A stretch of DNA of 64,000 nt from Montifringilla adamsi (lineage: Eukaryota > Chordata > Aves > Passeriformes > Passeridae): NCBI GenBank assembly GCA_017590115.1, contig JAGGNK010006482.1:186001-250000 (forward strand). The letters run 5' to 3'. Positions 24,021 to 36,900 of this stretch are shown piece by piece. The translations under genes were made by a program, and so were the position numbers. The stretch's first letter is position 1. Every line of letters begins with the position of its first letter. The notes below the pieces were generated by a model that saw only the letters and a list, made by a program, of their open reading frames with translations, was not told where the DNA came from and did not search any database.

Positions 24021-25467
24021 GCAGGAAAAAGTGTCTAAGAGCAGCAGCCACTCAGCTTGAAGAGCCCCGGCACCACGGCTGTCCTGAGCCTTCGCTGGAC
24101 TCCACAAAGAGGCATCGAGCATTGGAAAAATGCAGGGAAAAACCCAAGGATCTGGAGGGATCTTTCTTGTGCCCGTCTAACACTGGTTTTGGCGGTGAGG
24201 AAGCCTCGTGGAGCAGAGGAACTGCTACAGAGCAGGGAAGGCACAAGCACAGGGGACAGGCAGTGGTCATCAGGCCACACTCCTCATCCATGGGTATCTC
24301 CCCTCAATTCTATGCTGGTTTAATTAAAGACAAGCTATTACTGCCCAGCAGCAGCTCTGCTGGTGCTAAGCATTGCCAGTGCAAAAGTGAGGCTTTGAGA
24401 GAGGCTTTGAGGTTCTGGTAAATAAAGCAACTCTTTTTCAGCCCCCCAGGTCCTGCCCCACAGGTTTGCCTTCCTCGACCTAAGGAACAGGAGGAGCCAG
24501 AGCAGCGAGCGCTGAGCACACCCTCCCAGTGCCATCGCCTCTGCAGGGGCTGAGCCATCTTCTGCAGAAAAATAAGGTGGCAAAAGATCAAATACATCAT
24601 GGTGTATTTTGAAACTGGAAATTGAGTGGGGGGAAAAAGTGATGTAGTTTAAAATCCAGCAGTGTATCCAATACTGACCCCACAGAGGATGAAATTTTCC
24701 TTTTAAATACTAAGTCACAGTAGGAAGGAACAAAACCAAAAACCAAAACAAGCAAACAAACAACCTCCTCCTTCACTCCCCCACCAAGAAAAAAACATTG
24801 GTGGGGAGAAAAGAGCCCAACCTGCTGCTCAGGGGAATAAAAACCCCAAGGTGGGAGCGGGGAGATTTCTGGGAAACCATTGACATTTTTGATGAATGAG
24901 CTTTCTGTGGGTGGTTGATGTAGAGGAGAAGGGTAAGAAACACAGACATGATTTATTCTCAAGCAAAATGATGAGACTAAAGGTCTCCTGACTCAACACT
25001 TCTCCTGACTCAAGAATTCATCTTTTTGTTTTCTGCCTTTGCAGATTCTGCTGGATGCCAGGGAGAGCCACGCGATTTGCGCACTTCCCATCAACAGCAC
25101 GGTCTGTTTAGGCTCCAAGGCAACAAACCCAATTTAAAGCCTACCTTTAAAAGCTGAACTAGATGTGCTTAAGATTACACCTTAATTCCATATTTAACTT
25201 GATCCAAGATAAGCACAGTGATGAACTGAAGCCCCGGTAAATGTCTACCTACATGCGCACATTGAAGTGTTATCATAGATGACTTATTGGAGAGGGAAAT
25301 CTGCACAGGATGCTTTTGCTGATTAGAAAGTACAGAATCCTAAGGGGGAGCATTTCCTTTGATTCCTCAGGTGTTTTGTTGGTTCTTAGTGGTTGAGGAA
25401 GTCAAAACCTTTGGGTGTCTGAAAGGCAGTGAGGTCAGAGGTCCAGCCCACAACACGAAGGTGTGTA
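24021..25467. other. Intergenic, composition change
   Basis: Composition moves from CpG-rich to AT-rich across this stretch. No exon or repeat family was identified; 25,080-25,340 looks like single-copy AT-rich DNA. Confidence 0.5.
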
Positions 25468-25648
25468 AAAGATCAGAGACTAATGGAATAGGATTGGAAA
25501 GGACCTTAAAGCCCATCCCATCCTCCCCCTGCCATGGCCAGGGACACCTTCCACTGTCCCAGGTTACTCCAAGCCCTGTCCAACCTGGCCTTGGGCACTG
25601 CCAGGGATGGGGCAGCCACAGCTGCTCTGGACAACCTGAGCCAGTGTA
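25468..25648 (-). mobile_element. CR1 LINE 3' fragment
   Basis: Antisense CR1 tip: ATAGGATTGGAAAGGACCTT, CCATGGCCAGGGACACCTTC, CAACCTGGCCTTGGGCACTG, GGGCAGCCACAGCTGCTCTG. It is close in sequence to the copy in the last ZZEF1 intron. Confidence 0.9.
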
Positions 25649-27904
25649 AGGGGAATGACTCATTACACAGAGCTAAAAAGAATTTAGTGTGGCCTTACCA
25701 ACACCTACTGGATGTGATGATCCAGCTGTGAGGAGATGCCAACAAAGTGTTTTGGAAATGAGGCTGTAAGAGAAGCTACCAGTGACAAACATTTGCAGGC
25801 ACTTCAATTCACATTTCCTTAGGTTTGATAAAACTGACTTTTTCCATGCAATGCAAGTTTAAATATTTGTTATTTGCACTGCAAATGTTAAGAAAAAAAC
25901 TCCAAAATGCAATAAGATTTATGCAGTAAGATTATGAAAAGTCAGACAGTAAAGTGGGGAATGGAAAGAAGAAACCAGCTGAAAAAAAAATTCATTGCTG
26001 TTGTCAGAAAAGGATTAGAAGGAAAAACTCCTCAGCGAACTTGTAAGGAAAGACCCCATCCTTGACACAGACCAGTTATCTCTTCTCCCCTTCTTTTTCA
26101 TGCTCCCTAAATCCAAACACTGATTCTTTTTACATTCAAGGAATGGGAATTTCTAAATGCTAAGGACCACTACAAAACTGCCCAAGATTTCCATCTATTT
26201 ATCAGGAATGCTTGTGGATGTTTCCGGTTGGAGGAAAAAAGAGTCTGGGGCTTTTTTTCCCAAGTGTTTATTGCTGCATACCCACGTGTGAGGCCCACTG
26301 CAGTCTGGGCTGGAGCTGGATACCAGCTTTTTATTATTTGTTCTTTCTTAGGTAAAAATCAGGAAAGATTTTGTTGCAGAACAGACCTGATTACATTAGC
26401 CCTGACTATCATGGAAAGAATGAGCTTTAATCTCACTTCCTTCATCTCTTACTTATTCACAGTGGATTTCTCTCTTACTCACTTGAATCAGGGCTGACTG
26501 CTTTAAAAGCAGAGGTGAGGTGGGCCAGACTTCAGCTTCCCCCTACAAAACCCTGCTTTTTTCCTGTTTTTTTCCAGGCAATGTTACCAACAGAAATTCT
26601 TTGTTCCAGTTATTATCCAGCCTGGCCTCCTGGTCCAGTGCTGGAAAACCAACCTCTTTACATATACTAATGTGTTTTCCAACATTCTAGAGCTTTCCTT
26701 GAAGGCCAGGTCATGCTTTTCAAGGCTCCCACCATTGTGGTTTTGTCCCCTGGAATGATGCTTGTCCTGGTGCCTCCCCAGCAGACCCAACACAATTCAC
26801 TTCAGGGGGATTCACCATTGAAAAGGGGAAGGAGTAAATCAGATTATTGGGACTTTTTCTGCCCCAGTGTGCCCAGATTTTATAGCAGGGTATTCCAGGG
26901 AGTTGCAGACAGTCATTCCAGGTTTAAAATGGTATCAAAAGGCAGCTGTTGCCCTCGTGTTTGTGAAGGTACAAAACCCACTGGGAACACCAGACCCGAG
27001 CTGGGCTGTGAAAACACAGGGATTGGGCCAGGTCTGTTTTCAACACTGCTCAGCTTGCTCCTAAAAGTATTTTTTAAAAGTCACCCACCTCTAAGCTAAC
27101 TTGCAGCCTACTTTTGATCTCTTGGAAGAAAACCAGTCTCAGTGCACTTGACCTGAACAGCAGATCCAAGGTGCTATGGAAGTGCCCTCTGTTACATTCC
27201 AGCGCCTGGCCCCACGCTACATTGCACAGCAATTCCACTGACTTCTTTCAGGTTTATCAGCTGAAACCTCAAACCTCAGGGAACAATCCTCACTCTCCCA
27301 CACCCTCACAATCCTATTATTTATTTGTGTTTAATAAAATTACCTAATTAGCCCATTCTCCAAGGAAACAACTTGCAGCTTTAGGCAAATACAGGAAGAT
27401 GTTGACTTGACACAGCCCTTTCCTCGAGCCAAACCCAAGGCAAACAACCTTTTCAATTAAACCCACTGGAGCAGGTAGGCACAAGCACCTCTGCTGATAA
27501 ACATCACTAATTAGAATCAACACCTACTAATACAAATCTCAGCTTTACAGGAGACATCTGAGGCCTCCGGATGTGTGTTTCAGGTCTCAAAGTAAATAAA
27601 TAAAAATAAATAAAACACAGGCACTGAAACCAATGGATATCCAAGGGAAAACTGATTTTTTTTTAGGGTAAGGCCACTGGAATGTAAACAGCAGGGCTGG
27701 AATTTAAGAGATGACTCCAGAAGTCTGGTTCCTGCATAGCTCAATGTAATATCAGATATTTACCAACCACATGAGGACAAGCAGGTTTGCTTACAGGCAT
27801 GGAAAATGAGGATTCCTAAGAAAAACCCTGGATCTCACTACAAACTCCAGCATTAAACATTCAGTGAGGACAGGAGAAAAACAAACAACAAACAGACACA
27901 GTGT
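25649..27904. other. Spacer beyond the ZZEF1 3' end
   Basis: AT-rich, single-copy-looking DNA with no open frame of note. It includes AATAAA-like words on both strands near 27.3 and 27.6 kb. It could hold distal 3'UTR only if both proposed polyadenylation sites are wrong. Confidence 0.5.
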
Positions 27905-27919
27905 TGTACTTTTTTTGAT

Positions 27920-27925
27920 TTTATA
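27920..27925 (-). promoter_or_regulatory. Candidate variant polyadenylation signal TATAAA
   Basis: Variant hexamer on the minus strand with a pronounced GT-rich downstream element (TGTGTCTGTTTGTTGTTTG). The hexamer is non-canonical, but the downstream element is the best one near the gene end. It would give a 3'UTR of about 2.9 kb. Confidence 0.4.
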
Positions 27926-28718
27926 GAATTTTTACAATATAATTCTCTTCATTTGCATATTTTACCCACATCTGTAGCTTTCTTTTTACATGTTGAACTG
28001 AACTGGAATAAATCTAAAGGTTTGATATATTTTAAACAACTGATAAAAATTGCAAAGTAGTAAACCCGTAAGAAAAGAAATTATAAAACTCTCGTTTTTA
28101 AGTGTTTAATGAAAGCAAGTCAAATGTATCATTAGGAACAATATGATTTGTTTTAAACACATCATAGGTGATTCAGGCAGGACAATTTTTTTAGTTTTTC
28201 TTATATTAGGCACATTTTTTTTCAGCATACCTGTTTTCCAGACAGTTTTATACAATTCAATAGCATCATTCACATCCACTTGGAACTTCTGCATAATTTT
28301 CAAAATGTGATTGATCATGAATATTCATTATTGGTATTCTATTCCTCTTTCTTTAGAGCTACCAGAAGGAAAAAAAATAATCAGTGTTTCTTGTCTGTTA
28401 AAAAATCCATAATTAATGATTTGAGTTATAAGGCAGCAACAGATTCAGTGTCAACTCAGGTCACAGTCCTTCAGTTCCATCTAGTGGGTAGAAATTATAT
28501 TTAGTGGACACTGTTCCTAGACAGTTCCTTCAGGGCAAGACGACTGACTCACGAGGCCAGTCACTGCTGGTAGAGTAAGTTGAGTGGTAATGCCTAGCAA
28601 GGAGTTCTGGCCACTCCTGTGTCATCCTTGCAGCCTCATGTCTTCATCCAGAAAGCAAAAGGACAGTCCAACAGAAAAAAAGTGACTGTGACAGAGCTGT
28701 GACAGGTTCTATGAATGG

Positions 28719-28724
28719 TTTATT
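28719..28724 (-). promoter_or_regulatory. Candidate polyadenylation signal AATAAA
   Basis: Canonical hexamer on the minus strand, 2.1 kb after the ZZEF1 stop, followed by a T-rich stretch (about 28,673-28,682). It would give a 3'UTR of about 2.1 kb. Confidence 0.45.
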
Positions 28725-29831
28725 TACAGTCTTCATCCCTGATGTGAGAAAAGAAAAATCCTTCTTTGAGTGCCGGGGCAGATGTCAGCACAGCAGCCCA
28801 GTGCAAATCCATGATTCCTCAGCCATGGGTGCCCATAGAGGCAGTGAAGAGGAAGTCCTCCTGCTCCAGAGAAGCAATTTCCAAGTGCTCACCTGCCCCA
28901 TCCACACGACTCCCTAACATCAGTTTAGGAAGAACATCTCCCCTGCCCAGGATCTGTTCCAGCAATGACAAGTGTGAAGCAGTTGGTTCCCCAGGATCTC
29001 TCAGCCCTGCAGGGAGGCTGCAAACTCAAACACCTTGTGTGGGAACAGAATGATCTGTGCATTAAAGGTACACCACAATCTTGACAATTCCCTTCCCATC
29101 CTGATGTCTTTAAGGAAATCAACTCATGATGCTCAAGGAGGGCTTTCAGAGCAGCATCTCTCTGCTTCCTTACAGTCTTTCACAAATATTACACTTTTCC
29201 TGTATCCTGGCATTCTCATTTGCTTAGAGAGCCACTCCATTCCTGAAAGCATGGTGCTTCTTGGACTTCAGTTTTAAGTCTTTCAAGCAGAATAATCCCA
29301 TTCTAAATCAGCACTCGCTGTGCATTCACTTGGCTGAACAGAAGTCAAAACAAAACTCTACAGCACAAGAGGCCATCAAAAAAAAAAATCCAAGGGATGT
29401 ATTACTGCATGTTTCCCTCTCAGAGGGAGATTGGGCCACCCTTAAACTCCAGCCTCAGCTGAGAAGACCATCAGTTCAGAGGACACTCCCCAAAGCAGGG
29501 CTCTTGTGCACTGGTATTTGGGCACCACTCAAATTTTGGACAAGCAGAGTCAATAAATACATTTCCTTCTGACAGAGCCACTGCTTCACACAACTTGCAT
29601 TCAGCTACTATTAGAGCTTTTGGCTGCCTTTTTTTTTTCCATTCTCCAGTGTTGGGGTAAAGAAGCAAAGAAGAAAATATTTAGCATTACAAGTAATCTG
29701 AATTTATATTTGACAAGACCAGCTCTACAAACTGTGCAATGGTACACAAAATACACCCCCAAATCTTTCTGTGTCCTTTTTAACTCTTTGGAAAGGGAAT
29801 AACCAATATAGCTGTGCAGGAAGAAAGCCAA

Positions 29832-29837
29832 TTTATT
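29832..29837 (-). promoter_or_regulatory. Candidate proximal polyadenylation signal AATAAA
   Basis: Canonical hexamer on the minus strand, 1.0 kb after the stop. No clear GT-rich element follows; at most an alternative proximal site. Confidence 0.25.
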
Positions 29838-30837
29838 GCAGCATAGAAGGTCTGCAATTCACTCCATGTTCACTAAGAGAAATGTGGTTATTGCTCTGTA
29901 AGATAAGAGTGGATTGATCATTAACCCCACCCTGAGTGCTGGGAGTCTGGGTTCCCAACATTGCCAAGAAGGACCTCCTAAGCCACTAATATTAAAATAA
30001 CTGAAGGAAAAAAATGTCTTCTCATAATTTCTTGTAAAGATGTGATTTTTCAGAAACATGTAAGTTCTTCAGGTCTTCATATCACCACTGCCTTGTGACT
30101 GAAGGCCAGCCTCTGCTCTCTGCACTACAATAATGGGCTATTTGGAATAATACACTGGAGATAAAGCAAGGTAAGAACAGGTGACCCAAAGAACAGGAGA
30201 AACATAAAGCTTTTGCACAAGGATGCTGTGAAACTGGAATCCTTCAACTACTTTGCAAATCACCCACAATTTGTTTTACAATCTGTAGTTTAGTAAGAAT
30301 TGAAATCCTTTTCCTTGGGAAGCAGCCTCCAAAGCAAAAATGACAGGATTCAAGCACGGACCATTGCTGGAGCAGCCACCAGACTCTGGTTTGCCTGTTC
30401 CACTCTGCAGATGTACAACAGACACTGCTGATGGCAGCACCCCGAGTTCAGCACTATTTTCTGAAGCTGACACCTTTCATGGATCAAGTTTCCTCAGGAG
30501 CAGATGATACAAACGTGGGGGCCTTCCATTCTCATACTTCAGCTACCTTCATTCCTTTACTTCCTCTGAATAAAAAACAATATTGTTCTGTTTACTCTAA
30601 CATGCTACAATATGTGCATACATAACTGTAGGCGACGCATGAGTTACTTCAGGATGTGCTTTTTCATTGAAGTGAGCTGTTACTTTTACAAATTCTACAT
30701 CAAGGTGGAAGGAAGGAAGGCTGCAGAGTGCTCATACACTGAAGCTGAAGGAACTTCTCCTGAATGGAGTTAAGATGTTTGTTCCCATGTCCTATGGACA
30801 AACTACTCTATCCCATGCACTCCGGCCTGAGCCAGTA

Positions 30838-30912
30838 TTAAACATTCCAGAAACTTGTTGATTTGTTTGGATAGTTAATGGCAAGGCTGATAGCAGCAAT
30901 GTTTTTCAGGGC
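30838..30912 (-). CDS. ZZEF1: ZZEF1 last coding exon (residues 1952-1975 and stop)
   Basis: 75 nt of coding sequence after CTAG|GCCCTG. It encodes ALKNIAAISLAINYPNK, then STSFWNV, and ends in TAA at 30,838-30,840. As I recall it, the human end is similar but carries two more residues after WNV. The exon continues into the 3'UTR. Confidence 0.94.
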   Translation of the reverse strand, partial: ALKNIAAISLAINYPNKSTSFWNV

Positions 30913-33900
30913 CTAGAAGAGAAAAGGAAAAACAAAGTCACACCAAATATTCTCCTCAAGGCCAAAGTGTAAAGAAATCATATGAAACTAAACAGAAATA
31001 GAATCATGGACTGGTTTGGGTTCAGAGGGACCTTAAAGATCATTTCATTCCACCCCCTGCCATGGCCAGGGACACCTTCCAATATCCCAGCCTGCTCCAA
31101 GCCTTGTCCAACCTGGCCTTGGACACTGCCAGGGATGGGACAGCCACAGCTGCTTTGGGAACCCTGTGCCAGGGCCTCACCACCATCATGGGAAGAATTT
31201 CTTCCCAATATCCTAGAAAAGCATTTGTGCAGAGTTCACTCACAACTTTCAGAGGCCTGGCAAGGTACTGTAATGACCAAGTATATTAATATCTCTTTTA
31301 TAAACTTCACTAGGCAATGGGAAATCATCCAGTGTCTGCCACAAAGATCCCAGACCCTCCCAGCCCTGGGGCTGTGCAATCCCACCTGTGCTGTGCAGCG
31401 ATGAAGATGATCTTCAGTATTTAAGGCAAGCAAATACTCCTGTAGAGATCCAAGCTCCTGCAGCCAGAAAACATGCAATGAACACCACTGTTTCTACCAA
31501 AGGTGATATTCTACTAATTAACATCAAAATGCTGATCATTAGAGTCCCCAGGAACCAAAGGTATCAGAACTGCACTCCAGACTCTCCCAAACTAGAGCAC
31601 AGTTTGTGATCACAGAAATGAGCTCATGACACTATTCATATTTAAAGTTCCAAACTAACTCTATGAAAACCACATGTAAATACCTTTAAATTAATTATTA
31701 AACCAGAACTGCTCTCAGAATAAACAGTGGCTTTAGGGCCTTAATAGTCATGATTAGCACTTAAAGTCCAGAGATGGATAAGGTAACAGAATTCCCCTCT
31801 AATTAGAATTTGTTGCCACACTCTGTAAGTGAAAGTTGTTAATGTTTCTGTAGCTCTGAGGGATAAAGGACAAGTGAATTTAGTGTTACACTGAATTCTC
31901 TGTCATTCCCAGCACTGAGGAAAGGAGGGACAGAAACACAGGAACTGCTTACAGTAACTCTGTTTTCTGTCACAAAGAAGAGTTCTGCCAGCGCACGATG
32001 AAGAGGAAGGAGGATACCAGGCTTGGCCGAGTCGTGACAAGAGTTGTTTTCCATGTGGGTGAAGAGCTGCCAAAGTGGCTTCAATAAGGTGAGGTCACAG
32101 TCCCTGAGAAAAAAAAAAAAGTAATTTAAATGAAATTGTGATGCAATAGTGAGTAACCACCATGCCCATTTCTGGGAATGGGGAGAGGAAAGCAAACCAA
32201 ATCAAATTTAAAAGAACAAAACCATACATTTGTGACAGTTAACAATAAAAAATAACCACTTTGCTAAATGTTCTTGCATCTAGAAATACTCATGCCATAT
32301 ATACATAAGCTCAGGGACACATATCTCTTCTAAAACTCAATTACAGGCTTAGTGGTACAACTAAAAACAATAATTTGGAAGCTATTTACAGAGAATCAGA
32401 TCATCACTTCACCAGGTTATTATTTCATCCTTACCTTAATTCTGCAGTATAACTAATAGAAAGAGAATAAATTTCAAGATAATTAATTAAGATCTATCTT
32501 TGTCCTGATTTGTGATGATTTTTTTTTCTTTACAATAACATTTTAATTAATTAGATTTCTTTAAAGGCCAACCAAGAAGAGAGAGTAAAACATTTCTGCT
32601 ATCAAAGCAGAAATGATATCAAAGCCATCAAGCACTGTAAATTGCATCGAAAGACAAATGAAGAAAACTTGCTTCAAATCACAGGGTTTTTTTCTTAAAA
32701 TAGTATCAGCTTAATGCCTTTTTGTTGCCTTGCCCTTGCAGGGCACTCACCCCTGGCTGCTGCACTGCACTATCTTCAGCAGCAGGTGGATGGCCTTCAG
32801 GCGCTGGTGCCCCGTCTGGCGACACGCCACTCCCACCTGCCACTCCCAGATCTTGGCCAGAGGAAGGTGAGGGATTACCCTTTCCTCAGACAGCATCTGC
32901 TTTAGAATTTCAAAGCCTGGGAAAAAAAGAAATTCAAACAGCTGTTCAGTTTTGTAGGGATGCATTCTGTTCATATAGTCAAGTACTGCAAGCCAGAAAT
33001 ATTGAATTAAAATGCCAAACAAAAATCTGAGATAACTCCAGATTACATCCTGACGTGGCAACTCTTTCCTCAGGTAAAACTTACATAAAAATTGGAAAGA
33101 ATCACATCCAAAATTAAATTTTTGCCCAAATAAGGCAAAGAAAACACAGGCCCTCCCTATTATATGACATGCAGTAGAGTTTTGCTGATAGCAAATAATC
33201 CACCAGCCTCAATTTCATTAAAAATATTTAAACTCTGAAATAAACTAACAGAACCTCTTATGCCAAAAATTAGACCCAGAGCCATCCTATTTTAATGGAT
33301 AACCACTTTGGAAAAATGCAATTACCATTATTTCTGTTTCCAGTTACGGCATCCTGGAGTGTTTACTAAATACTCTGTGTAATTACAATCATATAATGAG
33401 ATTTTGCATGCAAATCACATTATTATAATTGTAATCTCCAAGTCTCTGTGAAGATTCTGTGTTTCTACCCCAAAATCACAGGAAATAGGAGACATCAGTT
33501 GAGTTTCAAACTTGAACAAAACTGATCACGTTATTTCTAAGACACTGAATGCAAATTCTAAGTCAAGGAAAAGGGATAACCACAGGTCTCTCAAAGCTCA
33601 GCAAAATTACAAAAAAAGGCCCTTTTCAATACATTCTGAGCATCTCTTACCTGTCTGAAACCTGCCCAGATGACCTGCTGTCACTGTAAACTTGTAACCC
33701 CACTCAGTGTTGCTCATGTCAGAAGTGAATCGGTAGTAGAGTGTGTCTCCTGTGTGCAGGGAAGGAAGAAAGCCCACATTACTATCTTCTGAGTTAGTTT
33801 TGCCATCTCAAATACAACTTAAATGAAAAGTTAATTAAAAGTAATTAATTAATCGTAGATGTCTTCATTTAAGGAAGGTCTTTTATTTTTTGGTAACTAT

Positions 33901-36900
33901 GAAACACAAAGAACAGGTGACAAAGAGGAGGCTGAAGCAAAACCCACAACAGTTTCCCCTGTCTAAAGATACTGGATAGGAAGGATAATGTCTTTTGCAT
34001 TTTTGGTAACTAAATATAGGAAATTAAAGAAATTCCATGTTCTGCACATGTAACTTTACTTTTCCAATTGTGCTAATGTATCAGTTATGATTTATGAAAC
34101 AAGAATCCCTTACAGGCAGCCAAATTCTTTGCAACAACACTTGAATTCACTGGACAAAAGGTTTAAAATATTTGAAAATAAAATTATTACATGTCAGAAA
34201 ATTAAACTGAATATTTTTACTCCAAGGAAGAAAACAAACTTAATCACTTAAAATAGAAGGACTATCAAAAACATTTGACCACTTAACAATCAGGCAAAAA
34301 ACATTTAAAAGGTTTTTGCCATTGTGGCATCTACACCTTCAGAGATAAATCTTGGTAGTTAGCTGTAACATTACACAAAACATTTTCTTACCTACTGTGC
34401 TCTATAATACTAGAGTTGTTAAAATAACTTCCTGCCCTGTCACCCTGGGACAAGCAGGCTAGATTTCATTGGGAAGCAGAATTTTCGAAGTTTCATGAAC
34501 AAGAACAATTTTGAAAACATTTTTTAGGATTTAAAATTTCATATCTATAAAAGAATTTACCTTTTTATCATGAAATGGAGACAGTGTTCTCTCCTACTTA
34601 CAGGAGAAAGCCCTTCAATCAAATGAAAAGCCCAGAAGCCTTTAAAGGTCTGGTTTCAACTAAAACCTGCTGGAATCAAGAGCCTTAATCCAGACAGCCT
34701 TGGTTGGAAATTAATTTCCACAAGGTGAAACTCAAGTTTCACAGCCAAGGCTGCTCTAAACCATGAGCTTTGAAGTTCAGCTCCTTGGCAAACCTTGGCA
34801 ACTATAAGGGATGAAAAAGAAGACAGATAGAAGTTCACAAAAATCGAAAATATTTCTACAGAACACACATCTGCTTTTAACCAGCACCTTGTAACCCAAA
34901 CTGGTTTGCTAAGAAAGTTCCTAAATCTCTTCACAGGTGCTGACAATCCTTGAAGTCAAGAGCTTCCCCAGTGCTCAGTGGGTTAAACCAGGTTAAAATC
35001 AGAAGCAGGGGACTGTGCAGTCCTTGAGCTCTCTGGCATTTGCTGCTCACTGTGCTCTCACAAATGTGCCTAGAGAATCCAGAGTGCAGCTGGCAGTCAA
35101 ACCCTGGGTTTTTTCCAGCTGTGCTCTGTGGCACCAGCTGGAGCCAAGGTGCTGCCACTGGCTCTCTTTGCTCAGAGCAGCAGCAGTGCACAGAGACAGA
35201 GATAAGCATATCTTTTCTTTTTTTAAATAAAAAAACGTGCTTCCTGTGGAAAGTAAGACAAGGCATAAACAATGTAAGTGAATATTGTGCAGAACAAGGA
35301 CTGTGTTGGAACAGAACCAAGATCAAATTTGTTTCCAGTAGCTGAGTGCATGCTTTGACTGAGTGGTGGAAAGAAAAGGTCACAGCACAACAACAGATAA
35401 GCCACTTTGCAGAAACAAATGCAAGAGCAGCACGTCAGAGCAAACAGAGTGGGACAAGGAAAGGATTGGCTTTTTCCCTACACATCTCGGGAGCATCCAC
35501 ATTTAACTCATCGGGAGTTTCTCTCAGGAGTCCCAGCAATATCCTATATACCCTTGAAGCAGTCCTGTTCACCTGGAAGCTCGAAGTCAGTCCATTTCTG
35601 GGGAGACCCACTGAAGCTGTGCCGATCCTGCTGGAAGTCGCTGCTGCTGGACATGAGCAGCTCATCACAGCCCTCCTCCGTGTTACACTGGGAGTCAAAC
35701 TTGATGGAGAGGTAGATAGCACCAGGAATGTGAACTTTATCCTGAGAAATAAACACAGCAGCTTTGTGTCCTGTCACACTGTACTGCCCATAGCCCACTT
35801 AACTTTCACCATACGAACAAGGGAGATATAAAATATATTACAGCATCTCTGTGAGTTTTTTACCTTGATATTTTTACCCTGAGCTAATTTAACAAATGTA
35901 AAGCATGGCCTATTGTTCACATTAGCTGTTAAGCATGTAAAATGAATTGCCAGCAATGCTTTCCTTTTTTAAAAGCAGTGATTGTTGCTGATATTGATCT
36001 CGCTGCCAGAACCTAAGGGGTTATATGCATTTTAAAAATGAAAATCAGAGGAGTCAGAGCAGCAGGGAAATTAAAAAACCCAAGACTGCCCAGAGGCAAC
36101 AATTACTTACCAAACTATATCAGAAAAATGCTATCAAACAGTATTAAGAGAAGAAAATCAGAAACTGTTTGTGTCAGAGAAAGAGTCTAAAATGAGAAAT
36201 ACAAGAAAAAAGACACCACTCCTATTTTCATCTAAAAGCACAAGGACCAACTGGAAGAGGCCAACTGAAACAAATCTTTGGAAGGAAGGGTAGAAACATT
36301 TGATCATTAAGGTCTTGAAACCATTTACAAATCTGATCTACTTCAAATACATGCATAATAAAACCATGTAAGTTATGCACTTTTCATATGATTGAATTAG
36401 AATTACATTAAAGTGCCTGACTGAACACATCTCTTTGCAGGGCAAGGCCTGAGCTATCTGACATCAGCCTTTTCCAAGGAAGACTGAGCAGATTTCACAA
36501 GTGCTTCAAGCACAGAATTCAGTCCCACAGATATCCATGTAGAACTCTGAGAGGCTTCTGCTCCAACCCCTGGGTGATTACAGCTTCAAGTCATGCCTGT
36601 AATCCATGCCTGCCCTACCTCAAAGTTGGTATTGTTGTTGTAAGGATGCTGAGATTCCCTCATCTGCACAGCCATCCCTGGCTCCTCCATGAACTGACAG
36701 GCTGTCAGGGCCATGGTCCCCAGCATGCTCTCCTTGCACCCATGCAGCACTTTCTGCAGAATCTGGGGAGGAGAAATGTCATGGAAATATAATTTACTGT
36801 CAAAAGAACATTTACAACTGTACATTCTGATGGCTGACATGAGTCATGTCCAGCCACACAGTATCTTGGAAGAGGGAACCAAGGAACCAGGAAGAAGCAA

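Larger units (their letters stand above)
27905..30837 (-). other. ZZEF1: ZZEF1 3' untranslated region (approximate lower end)
   Basis: AT-rich single-copy-looking sequence follows the stop codon with no recognised repeat. Candidate polyadenylation signals on the minus strand are AATAAA at 29,832-29,837, AATAAA at 28,719-28,724 and the variant TATAAA at 27,920-27,925. The last is followed by a GT-rich tract (about 27,868-27,905). The human 3'UTR is of similar order (2-3 kb). The exact end is not determined. A 70-codon open frame at 28,106-28,318 lies inside. Confidence 0.5.

Noticed and set aside
22777..24122. Open frames of 358 and 407 codons on the minus strand
   Set aside because: They consist of translated 10-bp and 46-bp tandem repeats that are open in several frames at once; no domain, no splice structure, no codon-position signal.
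1..27904. Exons of the neighbour expected from human synteny, ATP2A3
   Set aside because: No frame matches the start or any transmembrane segment of a SERCA pump; it is probably outside the window.
33062..33345. Possible extra ZZEF1 exon in intron 32-33
   Set aside because: Exons 32 and 33 already join in phase and no human segment is missing between them.
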